From Phycisphaerales bacterium (GTDB lineage Bacteria; Planctomycetota; Phycisphaerae; Phycisphaerales; SM1A02): a stretch of 64,000 bases of DNA. The notes under the pieces were generated by a model, which did not search any database, was not told the DNA's origin, and saw only the letters and a program-made list of their open reading frames with translations. The stretch's first letter is position 1; each line of letters starts with the position of its first letter. Positions 1 through 9,254 of this stretch are shown in pieces. The translations under genes were made by a program, and so were the position numbers. Where the stretch lies: positions 58,390-122,389 of the forward strand of contig JAKVBV010000002.1 of the NCBI GenBank assembly GCA_022446965.1, written 5' to 3'.

Positions 1-1831
1 GCACGAAGTCGCCGCCGAGCAGTTCGTCCAGCACGGGGTGACGGCCGGCAGTGAACTCAAGGGCGTGTTCGTCGGTCATCTCCGGGCGAGTCCATCGACG
101 ACGAGCGGCCAGATCGGCGAAGCACAACAGCACGTCGAGCGTGGCGATGGCATCTGCAAGGTCAACCAATGTGCCTGTACATGCGGCAATCTGCTGCACA
201 AGATCATCGAAGAGCGACTGCTCTCGGTCGATCGCCTTGGCATCGGCGCTGAGGACCTTGTCTTCGTAGGTCTTGAGTTCGTCGGTGATGTACCGCTCTG
301 CATTCTTGAGCGTCTGCTTGCGCACGAACTGCGGGGGCACGGCATCAGTGTGGGCGTGTGTGACCTCGATGTAGTAGCCGAACACCTTGTTGAAGCCGAC
401 TTTCAAACTGCCGATACCCGTTTCAGCAGCCAGTCGTTCTTGATACGCGGTCAGCCACGAGGCGCCGTCGCGTTGCAACGACCGTGCTTCGTCGAGTTGG
501 GTATCGACACCGTCACGGAACAGCCCGCCTTGTCGGAGGTGGGCAGGTGGGGCTTCAACACACGATGAGCGGATGGTCTCGCCCAGCGCGCTCGTGGCCG
601 TGTGGGCACAGTGCAGGCGGCTGGCAAGGGCGTGCGCCGCGGGAACCATGTCCAAACGTTCCAGCAGCGACGGCAAGAGGCCCAAGCTGCGGCCCAGGGC
701 GGCCACATCGCGGGGTGTGGTTCGGTCCATCGCTGCTCGAGCACCGATGCGGGCCACATCTTGCACGTTCTTGAGTGCTTCGCGCAGATCGAGCCGTAGG
801 CCATCATCGGCATGGAATGCACTCACATGGTCGTGCCGCGACTCGATGCGTTCACGATCGGTGAGGGGGAAGCACAGCCAGTCACGCAGGGCGCGGCGTC
901 CCATGGGCGTGACGCACGACTGCATTATGGCGAGCAGTGACCCCTCGGTGCCTCCAGTCCGCAAGGTGCGTTCCACTTCGAGTGAACGAAGCGTGGACGC
1001 GTCGATGCCCATGATGCCATCGCGTGCGCGCACCCGCGGTGGCTGCAGATGCCGGAGCCCATCGTGATGGGTGCTGGCTGGCTGTGTCTCGCGCAGGAAG
1101 GTGAGCAGTGCCCCTGCGGCGCCGGCGACCGGGTCGTCGTCGGTGATGCCCCAGCCCTGCATCGATGCCGTCTCGAAGTGCTCGCACAGCAGACGAGCGC
1201 CTTCGGTGGTGTGGAATGTCCAGCTGGCCCGGCGTGCGATCGCGCAGTGGGCGACCGCTTCGAGGCGGTCGGTCTGTGCATCGTCGAAGGTGTCGGGCAC
1301 CAGCAGCTCGGCCGGCCCGATTCGAGTGACCATGTCGGCAAGTGTGTCGGCGGGGCATGAGCACACGTCGAAGCGACCCGTGGACAGTTCCGCCGTGGCC
1401 ACGTGGGCCGTGTCGGTAGCGTCCACATGGATCGCCGTCACAAGATTGGCACGCGCTGGATCGAGGAGGTTGTCATCAACCAACGTGCCTGGCGTGAGCA
1501 CACGGGTCACGGCGCGCTCCACGACACCTTTGGCCTCGGCAGCGTCTTGCACCTGTTCACACACGGCCACGCGATGGCCGGCGTCCATCATGCGCCGCAG
1601 GTAGCCCTCGACAGCATGAAACGGCACGCCCGCCATGGGCAAGCCCTTGGTCCGTTCCGTCAGTGTGATGCCCAGTGTTTGATGGGCGACATGGGCGTCG
1701 TCGTCGAACATTTCGTAGAAGTCGCCCATGCGGAAAAAGAGGACGCAGTCGGGATGCTCAGCCTTGAATGCGCGGTATTGGCGCATGGCGGGCGTGTCCC
1801 GTGGGTCCTTCGTCTTCCGTGTGGTGGCCAT
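1..1831 (-). CDS. mutS: DNA mismatch repair protein MutS (C-terminal part beyond the window edge)
   Basis: MutS recognises mispaired bases and starts methyl-independent or methyl-directed mismatch repair. I translated the minus strand by hand: it starts ATG at 1831 (MATTRKTKDPRDTPAMRQY) and stays open for about 610 residues to the window edge. The mismatch-reading Phe-X-Glu motif is present near residue 38 in RMGDFYEMF, and the connector, core and lever regions follow, including the conserved stretch KVGFNKVFGYYIEV. The ATPase domain (Walker A/B) should lie left of the window. A TACCAT hexamer 8 nt before the ATG suggests a leaderless transcript. The identification is firm; only the C-terminus is unseen. 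Confidence 0.96.
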   Translation of the reverse strand, partial: MATTRKTKDPRDTPAMRQYRAFKAEHPDCVLFFRMGDFYEMFDDDAHVAHQTLGITLTERTKGLPMAGVPFHAVEGYLRRMMDAGHRVAVCEQVQDAAEAKGVVERAVTRVLTPGTLVDDNLLDPARANLVTAIHVDATDTAHVATAELSTGRFDVCSCPADTLADMVTRIGPAELLVPDTFDDAQTDRLEAVAHCAIARRASWTFHTTEGARLLCEHFETASMQGWGITDDDPVAGAAGALLTFLRETQPASTHHDGLRHLQPPRVRARDGIMGIDASTLRSLEVERTLRTGGTEGSLLAIMQSCVTPMGRRALRDWLCFPLTDRERIESRHDHVSAFHADDGLRLDLREALKNVQDVARIGARAAMDRTTPRDVAALGRSLGLLPSLLERLDMVPAAHALASRLHCAHTATSALGETIRSSCVEAPPAHLRQGGLFRDGVDTQLDEARSLQRDGASWLTAYQERLAAETGIGSLKVGFNKVFGYYIEVTHAHTDAVPPQFVRKQTLKNAERYITDELKTYEDKVLSADAKAIDREQSLFDDLVQQIAACTGTLVDLADAIATLDVLLCFADLAARRRWTRPEMTDEHALEFTAGRHPVLDELLGGDFV

Positions 1832-1839
1832 GTGTGGCA

Positions 1840-1845
1840 ATGGTA
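1840..1845 (-). promoter_or_regulatory. -10 element of mutS (leaderless)
   Basis: TACCAT on the minus strand ends 8 nt before the mutS ATG, so transcription would start at or next to the start codon. No good -35 is visible. Confidence 0.45.
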
Positions 1846-1880
1846 CAGGCCAACTTCCGGGCCTTGAAGGGGCAGCGTGG

Positions 1881-1886
1881 TAGACT
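1881..1886 (+). promoter_or_regulatory. -10 element of the porin-like gene
   Basis: TAGACT lies 9 nt before the TTG start. It is divergent to the mutS -10 element, so the 64-nt gap between the two genes is a shared two-way promoter region. Confidence 0.4.
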
Positions 1887-1895
1887 CGAGCCGCC

Positions 1896-3047
1896 TTGCT
1901 TTCGACCACGATCATCCTGCTCGCCATGACCGCGACGGACGTGCCGACAGGGTCGGCACCGCTCATGCTGCCGTCCCTAGCCGCTGTGGTGCAGAACGCC
2001 GACGACAACACGACCGCGATCGACGCCGCCGCCATAGGGGCGCCGCTTGACGCTCCGATGCAGGCCGTTCAGCCACTGGGCGACCCGTTCCCGGTGGGTT
2101 TCGAACTGGACTGGCTCGGGTCGTTCGCCGACAACCTCCGTCTGACGATCGATGTGTCGGGCCGGGTGCAATACAACAGCGCGAGCGAGCAGTGGTCCAC
2201 CACGCAGTTCTACGGATTCGATCTCTACAAGGTGTTCTCCGGCCCACGGGGAGACATCGCCACGATGGTGCTGCAAGGCTTCGCCACCCGGCTTGGCAAT
2301 GCGGGCCAGCCGCCGTACTTCTTTGACGGCCCAACGGATTGGCAGTGGATCTGGCGGATGTTCTTCGTGAACTGGCGGCTCGATCCTCGTGGCACATTGA
2401 ACGTAAAGACGGGTCACTTCGAAATGCCTTTCGGGCTGGAAGCCCTGCTCGACACCAACGGCACGTTGCGGCAGGTTGATACTGCCCGCAACCTGGGGAT
2501 CAAGGCGGACTGGGGTGTCACCCTCAACGGTGTGACGCAGGACTTCGAGTACGAAGTGGGTGTAGGCCGGGGCAGTGGCAATGAGTGGCGCAGCGATGGT
2601 GATCCGTACCTGGTGACCGGCCGAATCGGCACCGCTCGTGAGGCCGACGCCTGGGTTGGGGTGTCGGGATTCTCTGGTCACCTGTGGCGGCCTGGTGGGG
2701 CACAGGTGCGTCGTCAGCGTGTGGGTGTCGATACCGGCACGCACTGTGGCCCGTGGACCTTGATGGGGCAGGCGTCATTTGGCACCAACGACGACGTCGA
2801 TACGCGGCACTATCTGGCCGAGCTTGATTGGCAAGGCCCCGATGATGCCTGGCTGGTCTACGGACAGGTGAACGCGCTGCAACAGAACACCGGCGGCTGG
2901 CAAGACGCCGTCAAGGCCGTGGTGGGGATGGAGTGGGCGTGGGACAAGCACACGGTGTTCAGCGTGCAGTTGATCCGAGACGTGACCACGATGAATGATG
3001 CGCCGCATGCGACGGTTGTCCAGATGCAGTTGAGGTACCGCTTCTGA
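1896..3047 (+). CDS. Porin-like outer-membrane beta-barrel protein
   Basis: The product is 383 residues if it starts at TTG 1896; an ATG at 1926 is the alternative. The N-terminus is hydrophobic and signal-like, and the body alternates polar and aromatic residues as in beta strands (WQWIWRMFFVNWRLDPRG; HFEMPFGLEALLDTNGT). It ends in ...LRYRF, with the terminal Phe typical of BAM-assembled barrels. A TAGACT hexamer at 1881-1886 lies 9 nt before the TTG, which favours that start. The next gene overlaps it (TGATG), so the two are probably cotranscribed. The barrel class is well supported; the substrate is unknown, and I do not recognise a specific porin family. Confidence 0.7.
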   Translation: MLSTTIILLAMTATDVPTGSAPLMLPSLAAVVQNADDNTTAIDAAAIGAPLDAPMQAVQPLGDPFPVGFELDWLGSFADNLRLTIDVSGRVQYNSASEQWSTTQFYGFDLYKVFSGPRGDIATMVLQGFATRLGNAGQPPYFFDGPTDWQWIWRMFFVNWRLDPRGTLNVKTGHFEMPFGLEALLDTNGTLRQVDTARNLGIKADWGVTLNGVTQDFEYEVGVGRGSGNEWRSDGDPYLVTGRIGTAREADAWVGVSGFSGHLWRPGGAQVRRQRVGVDTGTHCGPWTLMGQASFGTNDDVDTRHYLAELDWQGPDDAWLVYGQVNALQQNTGGWQDAVKAVVGMEWAWDKHTVFSVQLIRDVTTMNDAPHATVVQMQLRYRF

Positions 3048-3982
3048 TGCGAGTGATGCTGGCCATGATCGTGTGGGTTGGTGCCCTTGCCGTGGATGTG
3101 CACGGGCAGGCCTTCTGCGCCATGCGCGATCCGGTCAGTGGCATCTTCAAGACATTCCCCGAAGCGCACGGATACAGCTCGATCACCCGTACAGTCCGTC
3201 CCGATTTGCGAATGCGTATCGCAGAGCGCCTGCCGTTCACCTTGCACTTCAATGAACTGGGGCGGCACACGGTGTATCTGCCCCTGCAGGATGAGACACC
3301 CATCGGCGTGCTTCATGTGCGGTCCGAGCGGGGACGGTACGGCCTCGTGGAGATCGGCTGGGCACTCGATCTGGGGGCTGATGTCCACACCGTGTACTTC
3401 CAGCGGTGTCGCGACGGTGACGCCAAGGCCGCGATGGAACGACTGCGACCAAACCTCGAGGGCGCCTCGTTGAGCGACCTGTTGGACTTGCATGCGCAGA
3501 CCAGCGACCCGAGCGAGCGCATGGTGTTGGAAAGTGGAATCAAGACCATCGTGGTGACCAAGGATGCCTGGGGCGACGCGCTCCAGCCTTGGCAAGCCAA
3601 GCACATTGCCGCCTCGCAGTTCGGTGCAGGTGCCACAGTGGAGCCGATGACAATCGATCTGAGCACTCTGGGGCCTGAATACCGCCTGCACACGGATGCA
3701 GCTGTCGCGTGGTCGGTATCCGATGCCCAAGGCAAACCTGCCGGCACGATCGTGCGCCTCGATTGGACGCTGTTCACGCATCCGCTGGACCTCTGGTGGG
3801 TGATCGACGATCAGCGCCGCATGCAGGCCTTGGTGCGGTCCACGGGCAAGTCGGACAAGTGGTGCGTCATGCTCTTCGACATGCTCGAGGGCAAGGGTGT
3901 GGGTGAGCTGGAAGCGTGCGCCACGGCGTCGGGTGTGATCGCATTCGAAGTGATTCAGGCCACAACGCCACCGACGCCATGA
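3047..3982 (+). CDS. Exported protein of unknown function, partner of the porin-like gene
   Basis: A 311-residue protein with an N-terminal signal-like segment (MRVMLAMIVWVGALAVDVHG) followed by CAMRDPVSGIFKTFPEA. Its start overlaps the porin-like stop (TGATG) and its stop overlaps the kinase start (ATGA), so the three genes form a translationally coupled unit. The middle part (PIGVLHVRSERGRYGLVEIG) has a weak FMN-binding-domain feel, but no flavinylation motif is clear, so I do not assign that. It may sense or process what passes the barrel and report to the kinase; this is inference from order only. Confidence 0.6.
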   Translation: MRVMLAMIVWVGALAVDVHGQAFCAMRDPVSGIFKTFPEAHGYSSITRTVRPDLRMRIAERLPFTLHFNELGRHTVYLPLQDETPIGVLHVRSERGRYGLVEIGWALDLGADVHTVYFQRCRDGDAKAAMERLRPNLEGASLSDLLDLHAQTSDPSERMVLESGIKTIVVTKDAWGDALQPWQAKHIAASQFGAGATVEPMTIDLSTLGPEYRLHTDAAVAWSVSDAQGKPAGTIVRLDWTLFTHPLDLWWVIDDQRRMQALVRSTGKSDKWCVMLFDMLEGKGVGELEACATASGVIAFEVIQATTPPTP

Positions 3983-5352
3983 AGCAGTCCGCGTCGAGTG
4001 GTGGGGGCATGCGAACGCAGGCGGCCGTCGGCCTGACCGTGTTGATCTGTGCATTGGGCGGCCTGCTGTTGGCAGCCGGCTTGGCCACCGGGTTCACCGC
4101 ACTGGAGCGACGAGCCATCGAAGTGGCCGGTGAGTCGGGCTTGGTGCGAGATCTGGATCGTCTGGAAGCGGACTTGAGCCAGTGGCTCACGTCGTTGGAT
4201 CTGGTGTTGGCTTCCGGGCAAACGCACTTTGCACAGGACGCCGTGGCGCAGGGCCGCCGCTTGCAGCGGTTGTTGTCGAGGATCGATGCCGAAGCAATCG
4301 TGCGGGCCGAGGGCGTGTTGCACGGCATGATCGAGCAGGAGGTGAAGCTCGTCAGCGACGTTGCATCAGGACTGGGGCCAGCGGAGGTGCTGGAGACGTC
4401 TGACGCGCTGCTCGAAGACATGGTCGGCGTGATCGACAGCGCCGTGGCCGAGGTGCGGCTCGATGTGGAGACACGGCGCAATGTGCTGCGTCGCTTGCGC
4501 ACATTGCTCACACTCATGGCGTGGGTGGCGGGCCTGAGTTATCTGCTGATCGTGATTCTCACCTGGCGCTGGGTGACGTCGTTCTTCGTCAAACCGCTGA
4601 GTGAACTGGCCCACAGCGCCGAAGAAGCGTTGCAGTCGGGACAGCCGTTCACGCCGGTGCGCCGAGGCCCGCATGAAGTGCAGCAATTGGCCGGGTCCCT
4701 GGAGGCCTTCGCCGGCAATCTCGAACAGCAGGTGCAGGATCGCACGGCGCAGTTGCGCACGATGTTGTCCGAACTCGATCACCGGGTGAAAAACAATCTC
4801 GCCACTGTGATCGCACTGTGCGAACAGACCGGCCGCGGAACGCCGGACCATGAGACCTTTGAGCGGGCCTTCATCGGCCGACTTCGAGCCATGGCCAGTG
4901 CGCATGAGTTGCTGGCCGGTCGAGACGGTCGGGCGCTGCAGTTGCGCAAGGCGGTGGACGGCATTCTCGATGCCTGGGTGAGAAGTGACTCTGGCCGTGT
5001 GCGTTTGATTGGTGATGACCTGAAGCTGCCCTCCGAAGCCGCCACGCCAATATGCCTCGTCCTCAACGAATTGGCGACCAATGCGGCCAAGTACGGCGCA
5101 TTCAGCACTGACGCGGGCACGCTGGAGCTGTCATGGGCGATGGAGGAGGGCAACGTGCGTGTGACGTGGATGGAGACCGGAGGGCCGCCGATCAGCGGTC
5201 CGCCTGAGACCAGCGGTCTGGGCCTCGATCTCATCGAAGGTCTGATTCAGCATCAACTCCGCGGCACGGTGACGTGGTCGTGGGTCGACACCGGCATGCA
5301 GTGCGAGATCGCCATTCCTGGAGCGCCGTCAGAGCAGGCACGAAGGGGCTGA
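3979..5352 (+). CDS. HWE/HisKA_2-type membrane sensor histidine kinase
   Basis: A 457-residue sensor kinase; the ATG at 3979 overlaps the preceding stop. There are two membrane segments, at about residues 12-34 and 175-198, flanking a mostly helical periplasmic domain. A HAMP-like linker follows, then the phospho-acceptor motif LDHRVKNNLA (His near residue 268), the N box ELATNAAKYG (about 365) and a G box SGLGLDLIEGL (about 413). HRVKNN and the short ATPase domain are the marks of the HWE/HisKA_2 class, which often feeds PhyR/anti-sigma or single-domain regulators. No response regulator is adjacent. The upstream exported protein is a natural candidate for its signal partner. Confidence 0.85.
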   Translation: MKQSASSGGGMRTQAAVGLTVLICALGGLLLAAGLATGFTALERRAIEVAGESGLVRDLDRLEADLSQWLTSLDLVLASGQTHFAQDAVAQGRRLQRLLSRIDAEAIVRAEGVLHGMIEQEVKLVSDVASGLGPAEVLETSDALLEDMVGVIDSAVAEVRLDVETRRNVLRRLRTLLTLMAWVAGLSYLLIVILTWRWVTSFFVKPLSELAHSAEEALQSGQPFTPVRRGPHEVQQLAGSLEAFAGNLEQQVQDRTAQLRTMLSELDHRVKNNLATVIALCEQTGRGTPDHETFERAFIGRLRAMASAHELLAGRDGRALQLRKAVDGILDAWVRSDSGRVRLIGDDLKLPSEAATPICLVLNELATNAAKYGAFSTDAGTLELSWAMEEGNVRVTWMETGGPPISGPPETSGLGLDLIEGLIQHQLRGTVTWSWVDTGMQCEIAIPGAPSEQARRG

Positions 5353-5375
5353 TGCCGACACTGCAGCGGGGGACA

Positions 5376-5448
5376 TGGAGCAGATGGGACTCGAACCCAC
5401 AACCTCCTCGATGCGACCGAGGCGCTCTCCCAATTGAGCTACTGCCCC
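5376..5448 (-). tRNA. tRNA-Ala (anticodon CGC)
   Basis: A 73-nt cloverleaf on the minus strand. The acceptor stem pairs GGGGCAG with CTGCTCC and includes the G3-U70 wobble that is the alanine identity element. The D stem is GCTC/GAGC, the anticodon stem CCTCG/CGAGG with loop GTCGCAT (anticodon CGC), and the T stem GTGGG/CCCAT with loop TTCGAGT. The discriminator is A and CCA is not encoded. G at position 32 is unusual. It lies convergent to the histidine kinase gene. Confidence 0.95.
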
Positions 5449-5503
5449 GCGGAACGACGCAGGATAGCGGGCATCCGCGGCCTCCGCTACGCTGCCACAT
5501 CTC

Positions 5504-6379
5504 ATGACCCCGCTCGTTTCCATGGTTGTCGCGTTCGCAAGCCTCACGGTTGCATCTCTTGTCGGCGGTTGGTGTGCTGGTTCCAAGGGCCTGTCCCACC
5601 GCACCATGCAGGTGCTGCTCAGCTTTGTCGCCGGTCTGCTCGGCGCGTTGGCGTCGCTCGTGCTGTTGCCCGAGGCAGCCGCCCATGGGCTGGGCATGCC
5701 CGCCGCCATGGCGTGGGCCACCGGCGGCTTCGTGGGCATCGTGGTGTTGGAGCGGATGGTGTGTTTTCACCATCATGAGACGAGCCTCGAGGCGGACGAA
5801 ACGGGCTGTTGCAGCCATGGCCACGGGGCCCGACTGGCCACGCCGGCCGCGTTCGCCGGCCTGGCAGTTCATGGGGCGATGGCTGGCTTGGCACTGGGGA
5901 TGGCGATCGCCGGCGAGGCGGATGCACTGTGGCCCGGGGGCGCCCTGCTGCTGACCATCGTGCTGCACAAGCCCTTTGACGGCCTCACCGTGGTCGCCGT
6001 TGCCCGTCGCGATGGGCTGGCACCTTCGCGGCAGCATCTGTTGAACATGGCCTATGCCCTCGTCACGCCTGTTGCCGTGGGTCTTGGGTTCTTCGGCGTG
6101 GGACAACTGCCCGAAGTCGCCACATCGGCCGCCTTGGCACTGGCTGCGGGCATGTTGCTGGCCTTGGCCCTGGGGGACCTGCTGCCGGAAGTGCAACGCC
6201 ACGATCACGACCGCCTCCTGCTCACCGCAGCCTTGCTGTTGGGTGTGGCCGCAGCCGTCGGGGTTGGCGCCCTGCATTCGATCGGCCACAAGCACGATCA
6301 TGGTGACGCGGGGCATGTGCACACGGCGGACTGTGAGCACGATCACGCCCATGACCATGGGCACGACCACGCCCACTAG
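5504..6379 (+). CDS. ZIP-family divalent metal transporter
   Basis: A 291-residue membrane protein with about eight hydrophobic segments. The ZIP signature residues sit in paired helices: HGAMAGLALGMAIAG (about residue 126) and LHKPFDGLTVVAVARRDG (about 155), with FVAGLLGALASLVLLPEAA earlier. ZIP proteins import Zn, Fe or Mn into the cytoplasm. A central HHHE...CCSHGHG loop and a very His/Asp-rich C-terminal tail (HDHAHDHGHDHAH) are probable metal-sensing or binding segments. TACGCT at 5488-5493 is a plausible -10, 10 nt before the ATG. The stop codon TAG is part of the ileS -10 hexamer. Confidence 0.88.
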   Translation: MTPLVSMVVAFASLTVASLVGGWCAGSKGLSHRTMQVLLSFVAGLLGALASLVLLPEAAAHGLGMPAAMAWATGGFVGIVVLERMVCFHHHETSLEADETGCCSHGHGARLATPAAFAGLAVHGAMAGLALGMAIAGEADALWPGGALLLTIVLHKPFDGLTVVAVARRDGLAPSRQHLLNMAYALVTPVAVGLGFFGVGQLPEVATSAALALAAGMLLALALGDLLPEVQRHDHDRLLLTAALLLGVAAAVGVGALHSIGHKHDHGDAGHVHTADCEHDHAHDHGHDHAH

Positions 6380-6382
6380 AAT
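6377..6382 (+). promoter_or_regulatory. -10 element of ileS (leaderless), overlapping the ZIP stop codon
   Basis: TAGAAT, a near-perfect -10, ends 8 nt before the ileS ATG. Its TAG is also the stop codon of the ZIP transporter gene. There is no Shine-Dalgarno sequence between. Confidence 0.55.
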
Positions 6383-6390
6383 CCCCCTCC

Positions 6391-9219
6391 ATGACATCGT
6401 CAGGCAAATCCGCTGATCAAGGCAGCGAACGCGAGAAACCCAGCTTGCGTTCCACACTTCGCCTGCCCAAGACCGCCTTCCCCATGCGGGCCAACCTCGC
6501 GCAGAACGAGGCGGCCACGGTGAAGCGGTGGAACGCCATGGGCCTGTACGAACAGGTGTGTACCGCTCGCGACGGGCAGGATCCCTTTGTCTTTCATGAC
6601 GGGCCGCCCTTCGCCAACGGCAATATCCACATTGGCCACCTGCTGAACAAAGTGCTCAAGGACATCGTCGTGCGGTCCAAGCACATGACCGGACGGTCGT
6701 GTCGGTATGTGCCCGGGTGGGACTGCCACGGCCTGCCGATCGAACAGAAGGTGCTGCAGGATCTCATCGACAAGGGCAAGTACGACAAGATTGCCGCGCT
6801 CGACGACGACGCTCGTCGCACCGTCATTCGCCGCGCGTGCACCGACTACGCGGCCAAGTTCCAGAAGATCCAGCGGGCCGACATGGAACGGCTGCTCACG
6901 ATTGCCGACTACGACAACCCGTACATCACAATGGCCCCCGACTACGAAGGGGCCGTGCTTGAGGTGTTCGCGTCCTTGGTCGAGGCGGGCCTCGTGCATC
7001 GTCGGCTCAAGCCCGTGCACTGGTCGATCGCCAGCGAGACGGCAGTGGCTGAAGCCGAATTGGAGTACGTCGATCGAACCGATCCATCCATCTGGGTGGA
7101 CTTCGAGGCGTGTGATCGAGACGCCGTTGGTGCCGCCTTTGGTGTGGAACTCGATGAAACCGCCAGTTTCATGATCTGGACCACCACCCCGTGGACCTTG
7201 CCTGCCAATCTCGCGATCGCCGTGGGAGATGATCTCGAGTATGCACTGGTGCGCATCGACGGCGCCGTCACGATCGTGGCAAGCGGACGGCTCGACGCGG
7301 TGTGTGCAGCCATCGGTGCCGAGGCGCACGAGGTGCTTGGCACGTGTGCCGGACGTGCATTGGTCGGCCTGAAGTACACCCATCCCTTCTGCGACCGCAC
7401 CAGCCCGGTGCTCGCTGGATCGCACGTCACATTGGAAGACGGCACAGGTCTGGTGCATACCGCGCCGGGGCATGGCACCGAGGACTACGTGCTCGGTGTG
7501 GAGGCGGGGCTGGATGTGTACTGCCCCGTGCAGCCCGATGGCACCTACGACGACACCGCACCGCAGTGGCTGCAGGGGTTCGATGTCTGGGCAGCCAATT
7601 CGGCCGTGGTCGATCACCTGGGTGACTCTGGACACCTGGTGCACCACAAGCAGTACGAGCACTCGTATCCTTTTGACGGCCGCACCAAGACACCGGTCAT
7701 CTTTCGCGCCACCGAACAGTGGTTCGTCGATGTCGATGCCACATGGGACGGTAAGTCGATGCGACAGCGCGGGCTCGATGCGATCGACGGCGCCATCGAC
7801 TTCGTGCCCGACTGGGGCCGCAATCGCATGCGAGGCATGGTGGAAACGCGACCAGACTGGTGCCTGAGCCGCCAGCGTGCGTGGGGCCTGCCCATCCCCG
7901 CATTCCAGTCGGCCGATGGTGCCATGCTGTTGACAGCTGCAAGTACGCGCGCCGTGAGCAAGGCCTTCGCCGAGCGGGGCAGCGACGCCTGGTTCAGCGA
8001 AACGCCCGAACAACTGCTCGCCTTCTGGGATTCGCAGGCGGATCCAGACTGCGACACCATCGATCCAGCCACGCTCACCAAGATGTACGACATCTTTGAC
8101 GTGTGGATGGAGTCAGGCTCGTCGTGGCACGCGGTCATGCGACAGCGTGATCTGGGCTATCCCGCCGATCTCTATCTGGAAGGGTCCGATCAACACCGCG
8201 GCTGGTTCCAGCTGTCCATGCTGCCGGCATTGGGCGTGACCGGTACGCCGCCATTCAAGACACTGCTGACCCATGGCTTTATGGTCGACCGCGATGGTCG
8301 CAAGATGAGCAAGTCGGGCGGCAATGCGCTGGACGTGCAGGATCTCCTCAAGGATGTTGGTGCCGATGTGTGTCGCTGGTGGGTGTCGTCCTTGGCCTAC
8401 GAGAACGACATCCGCGTGGATCACGAACTGATCCAGTTGGCGGGCGAGTCGTATCGCAAGGTGCGCAACACGATCCGGTTCCTGCTCAGCAACATCGGTG
8501 ACTACACGCCGAGCGAGGGTGACCTTGCCGACGTCCCCGAGCACTCGATCGATGCCTGGGTGCTGGCCGAAGCGGCCACGCTTCGCGCAACAGTACTCGA
8601 GGCATGGGATGGCTATGCCTTCCGCAAGGCGCATCTGGCGCTGTTCGACTTCTGCAATGACACGCTGAGTGCCCGCTACTGCGTGGCCATGAAGGACCGC
8701 CTGTACTGTGACGACGACTCGCCTCGCCGCCGCCGCGCCCAGGCCGTCATGCACGCTCTCACTGAACTGCTCTGCACACTGTTGGCGCCGATGCTGCCGC
8801 ATACGGCCGACGAAGCGTGGCGATGCCTGCACGGTGACGCCGCCTGCGTGCATCTGCACACCGTGCGTGTCGTGCCGGAGGTGGCGTGCTCCGGTGCATG
8901 GGCCAGGGCCATGGATGTGCGGGAAGACGCGCTCAAGGCGATGGAAGCGGCCAAGGCCGACGGCATCGAGAAGAGCCTTGATGCCGGTCTGCACTTGCCT
9001 GATCCCGATGGTGTGCTTGCACCATTGGCCGAAGATTTGTGCGACCTGCTCGAGGTGTCGAGGCTGACGATCGGTGGCGATTCGATCGTGGTGGACGACC
9101 TTCGTGATGCGCCCATGTGCGAGCGTTCACGACGTCGTGACGCCTCGGTCTGCATTCGAGACAATGGGCTGCTGCTCAGTGATCGCGACTGGGCAGTCTT
9201 GCAGGACGTCGAACTGTAG
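6391..9219 (+). CDS. ileS: Isoleucyl-tRNA synthetase with a degenerate C-terminal zinc finger
   Basis: A 942-residue class I synthetase that charges tRNA-Ile. HIGH is at residues 80-83 (HIGHLLNKVLKD) and KMSKS near 638-642 (GRKMSKSGG). The CP1 editing domain is present, with TTTPWTLPANLAIAVG and GLVHTAPGHGTEDY. Standard bacterial IleS ends in a CxxC...CxxC zinc finger. Here the corresponding segment reads CERS near 910 and CIRD near 921, so the second cysteine of each pair is gone and zinc can no longer be held in the usual way. Length and catalytic parts are otherwise normal, so the enzyme is probably functional. Confidence 0.97.
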   Translation: MTSSGKSADQGSEREKPSLRSTLRLPKTAFPMRANLAQNEAATVKRWNAMGLYEQVCTARDGQDPFVFHDGPPFANGNIHIGHLLNKVLKDIVVRSKHMTGRSCRYVPGWDCHGLPIEQKVLQDLIDKGKYDKIAALDDDARRTVIRRACTDYAAKFQKIQRADMERLLTIADYDNPYITMAPDYEGAVLEVFASLVEAGLVHRRLKPVHWSIASETAVAEAELEYVDRTDPSIWVDFEACDRDAVGAAFGVELDETASFMIWTTTPWTLPANLAIAVGDDLEYALVRIDGAVTIVASGRLDAVCAAIGAEAHEVLGTCAGRALVGLKYTHPFCDRTSPVLAGSHVTLEDGTGLVHTAPGHGTEDYVLGVEAGLDVYCPVQPDGTYDDTAPQWLQGFDVWAANSAVVDHLGDSGHLVHHKQYEHSYPFDGRTKTPVIFRATEQWFVDVDATWDGKSMRQRGLDAIDGAIDFVPDWGRNRMRGMVETRPDWCLSRQRAWGLPIPAFQSADGAMLLTAASTRAVSKAFAERGSDAWFSETPEQLLAFWDSQADPDCDTIDPATLTKMYDIFDVWMESGSSWHAVMRQRDLGYPADLYLEGSDQHRGWFQLSMLPALGVTGTPPFKTLLTHGFMVDRDGRKMSKSGGNALDVQDLLKDVGADVCRWWVSSLAYENDIRVDHELIQLAGESYRKVRNTIRFLLSNIGDYTPSEGDLADVPEHSIDAWVLAEAATLRATVLEAWDGYAFRKAHLALFDFCNDTLSARYCVAMKDRLYCDDDSPRRRRAQAVMHALTELLCTLLAPMLPHTADEAWRCLHGDAACVHLHTVRVVPEVACSGAWARAMDVREDALKAMEAAKADGIEKSLDAGLHLPDPDGVLAPLAEDLCDLLEVSRLTIGGDSIVVDDLRDAPMCERSRRRDASVCIRDNGLLLSDRDWAVLQDVEL

Positions 9220-9254
9220 ATACACTCGATGCACTTCTTTGAGGAGGTGCATGA

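Noticed and set aside
2858..4054. 398-residue open frame on the minus strand
   Set aside because: It is antisense to the porin-like, exported-protein and kinase genes, has no recognisable domain and is rich in His/Arg/Cys as expected from a shadow frame in high-GC DNA.
6400..8013. 537-residue minus-strand open frame
   Set aside because: Fully antisense to ileS; no motif and no start signals.
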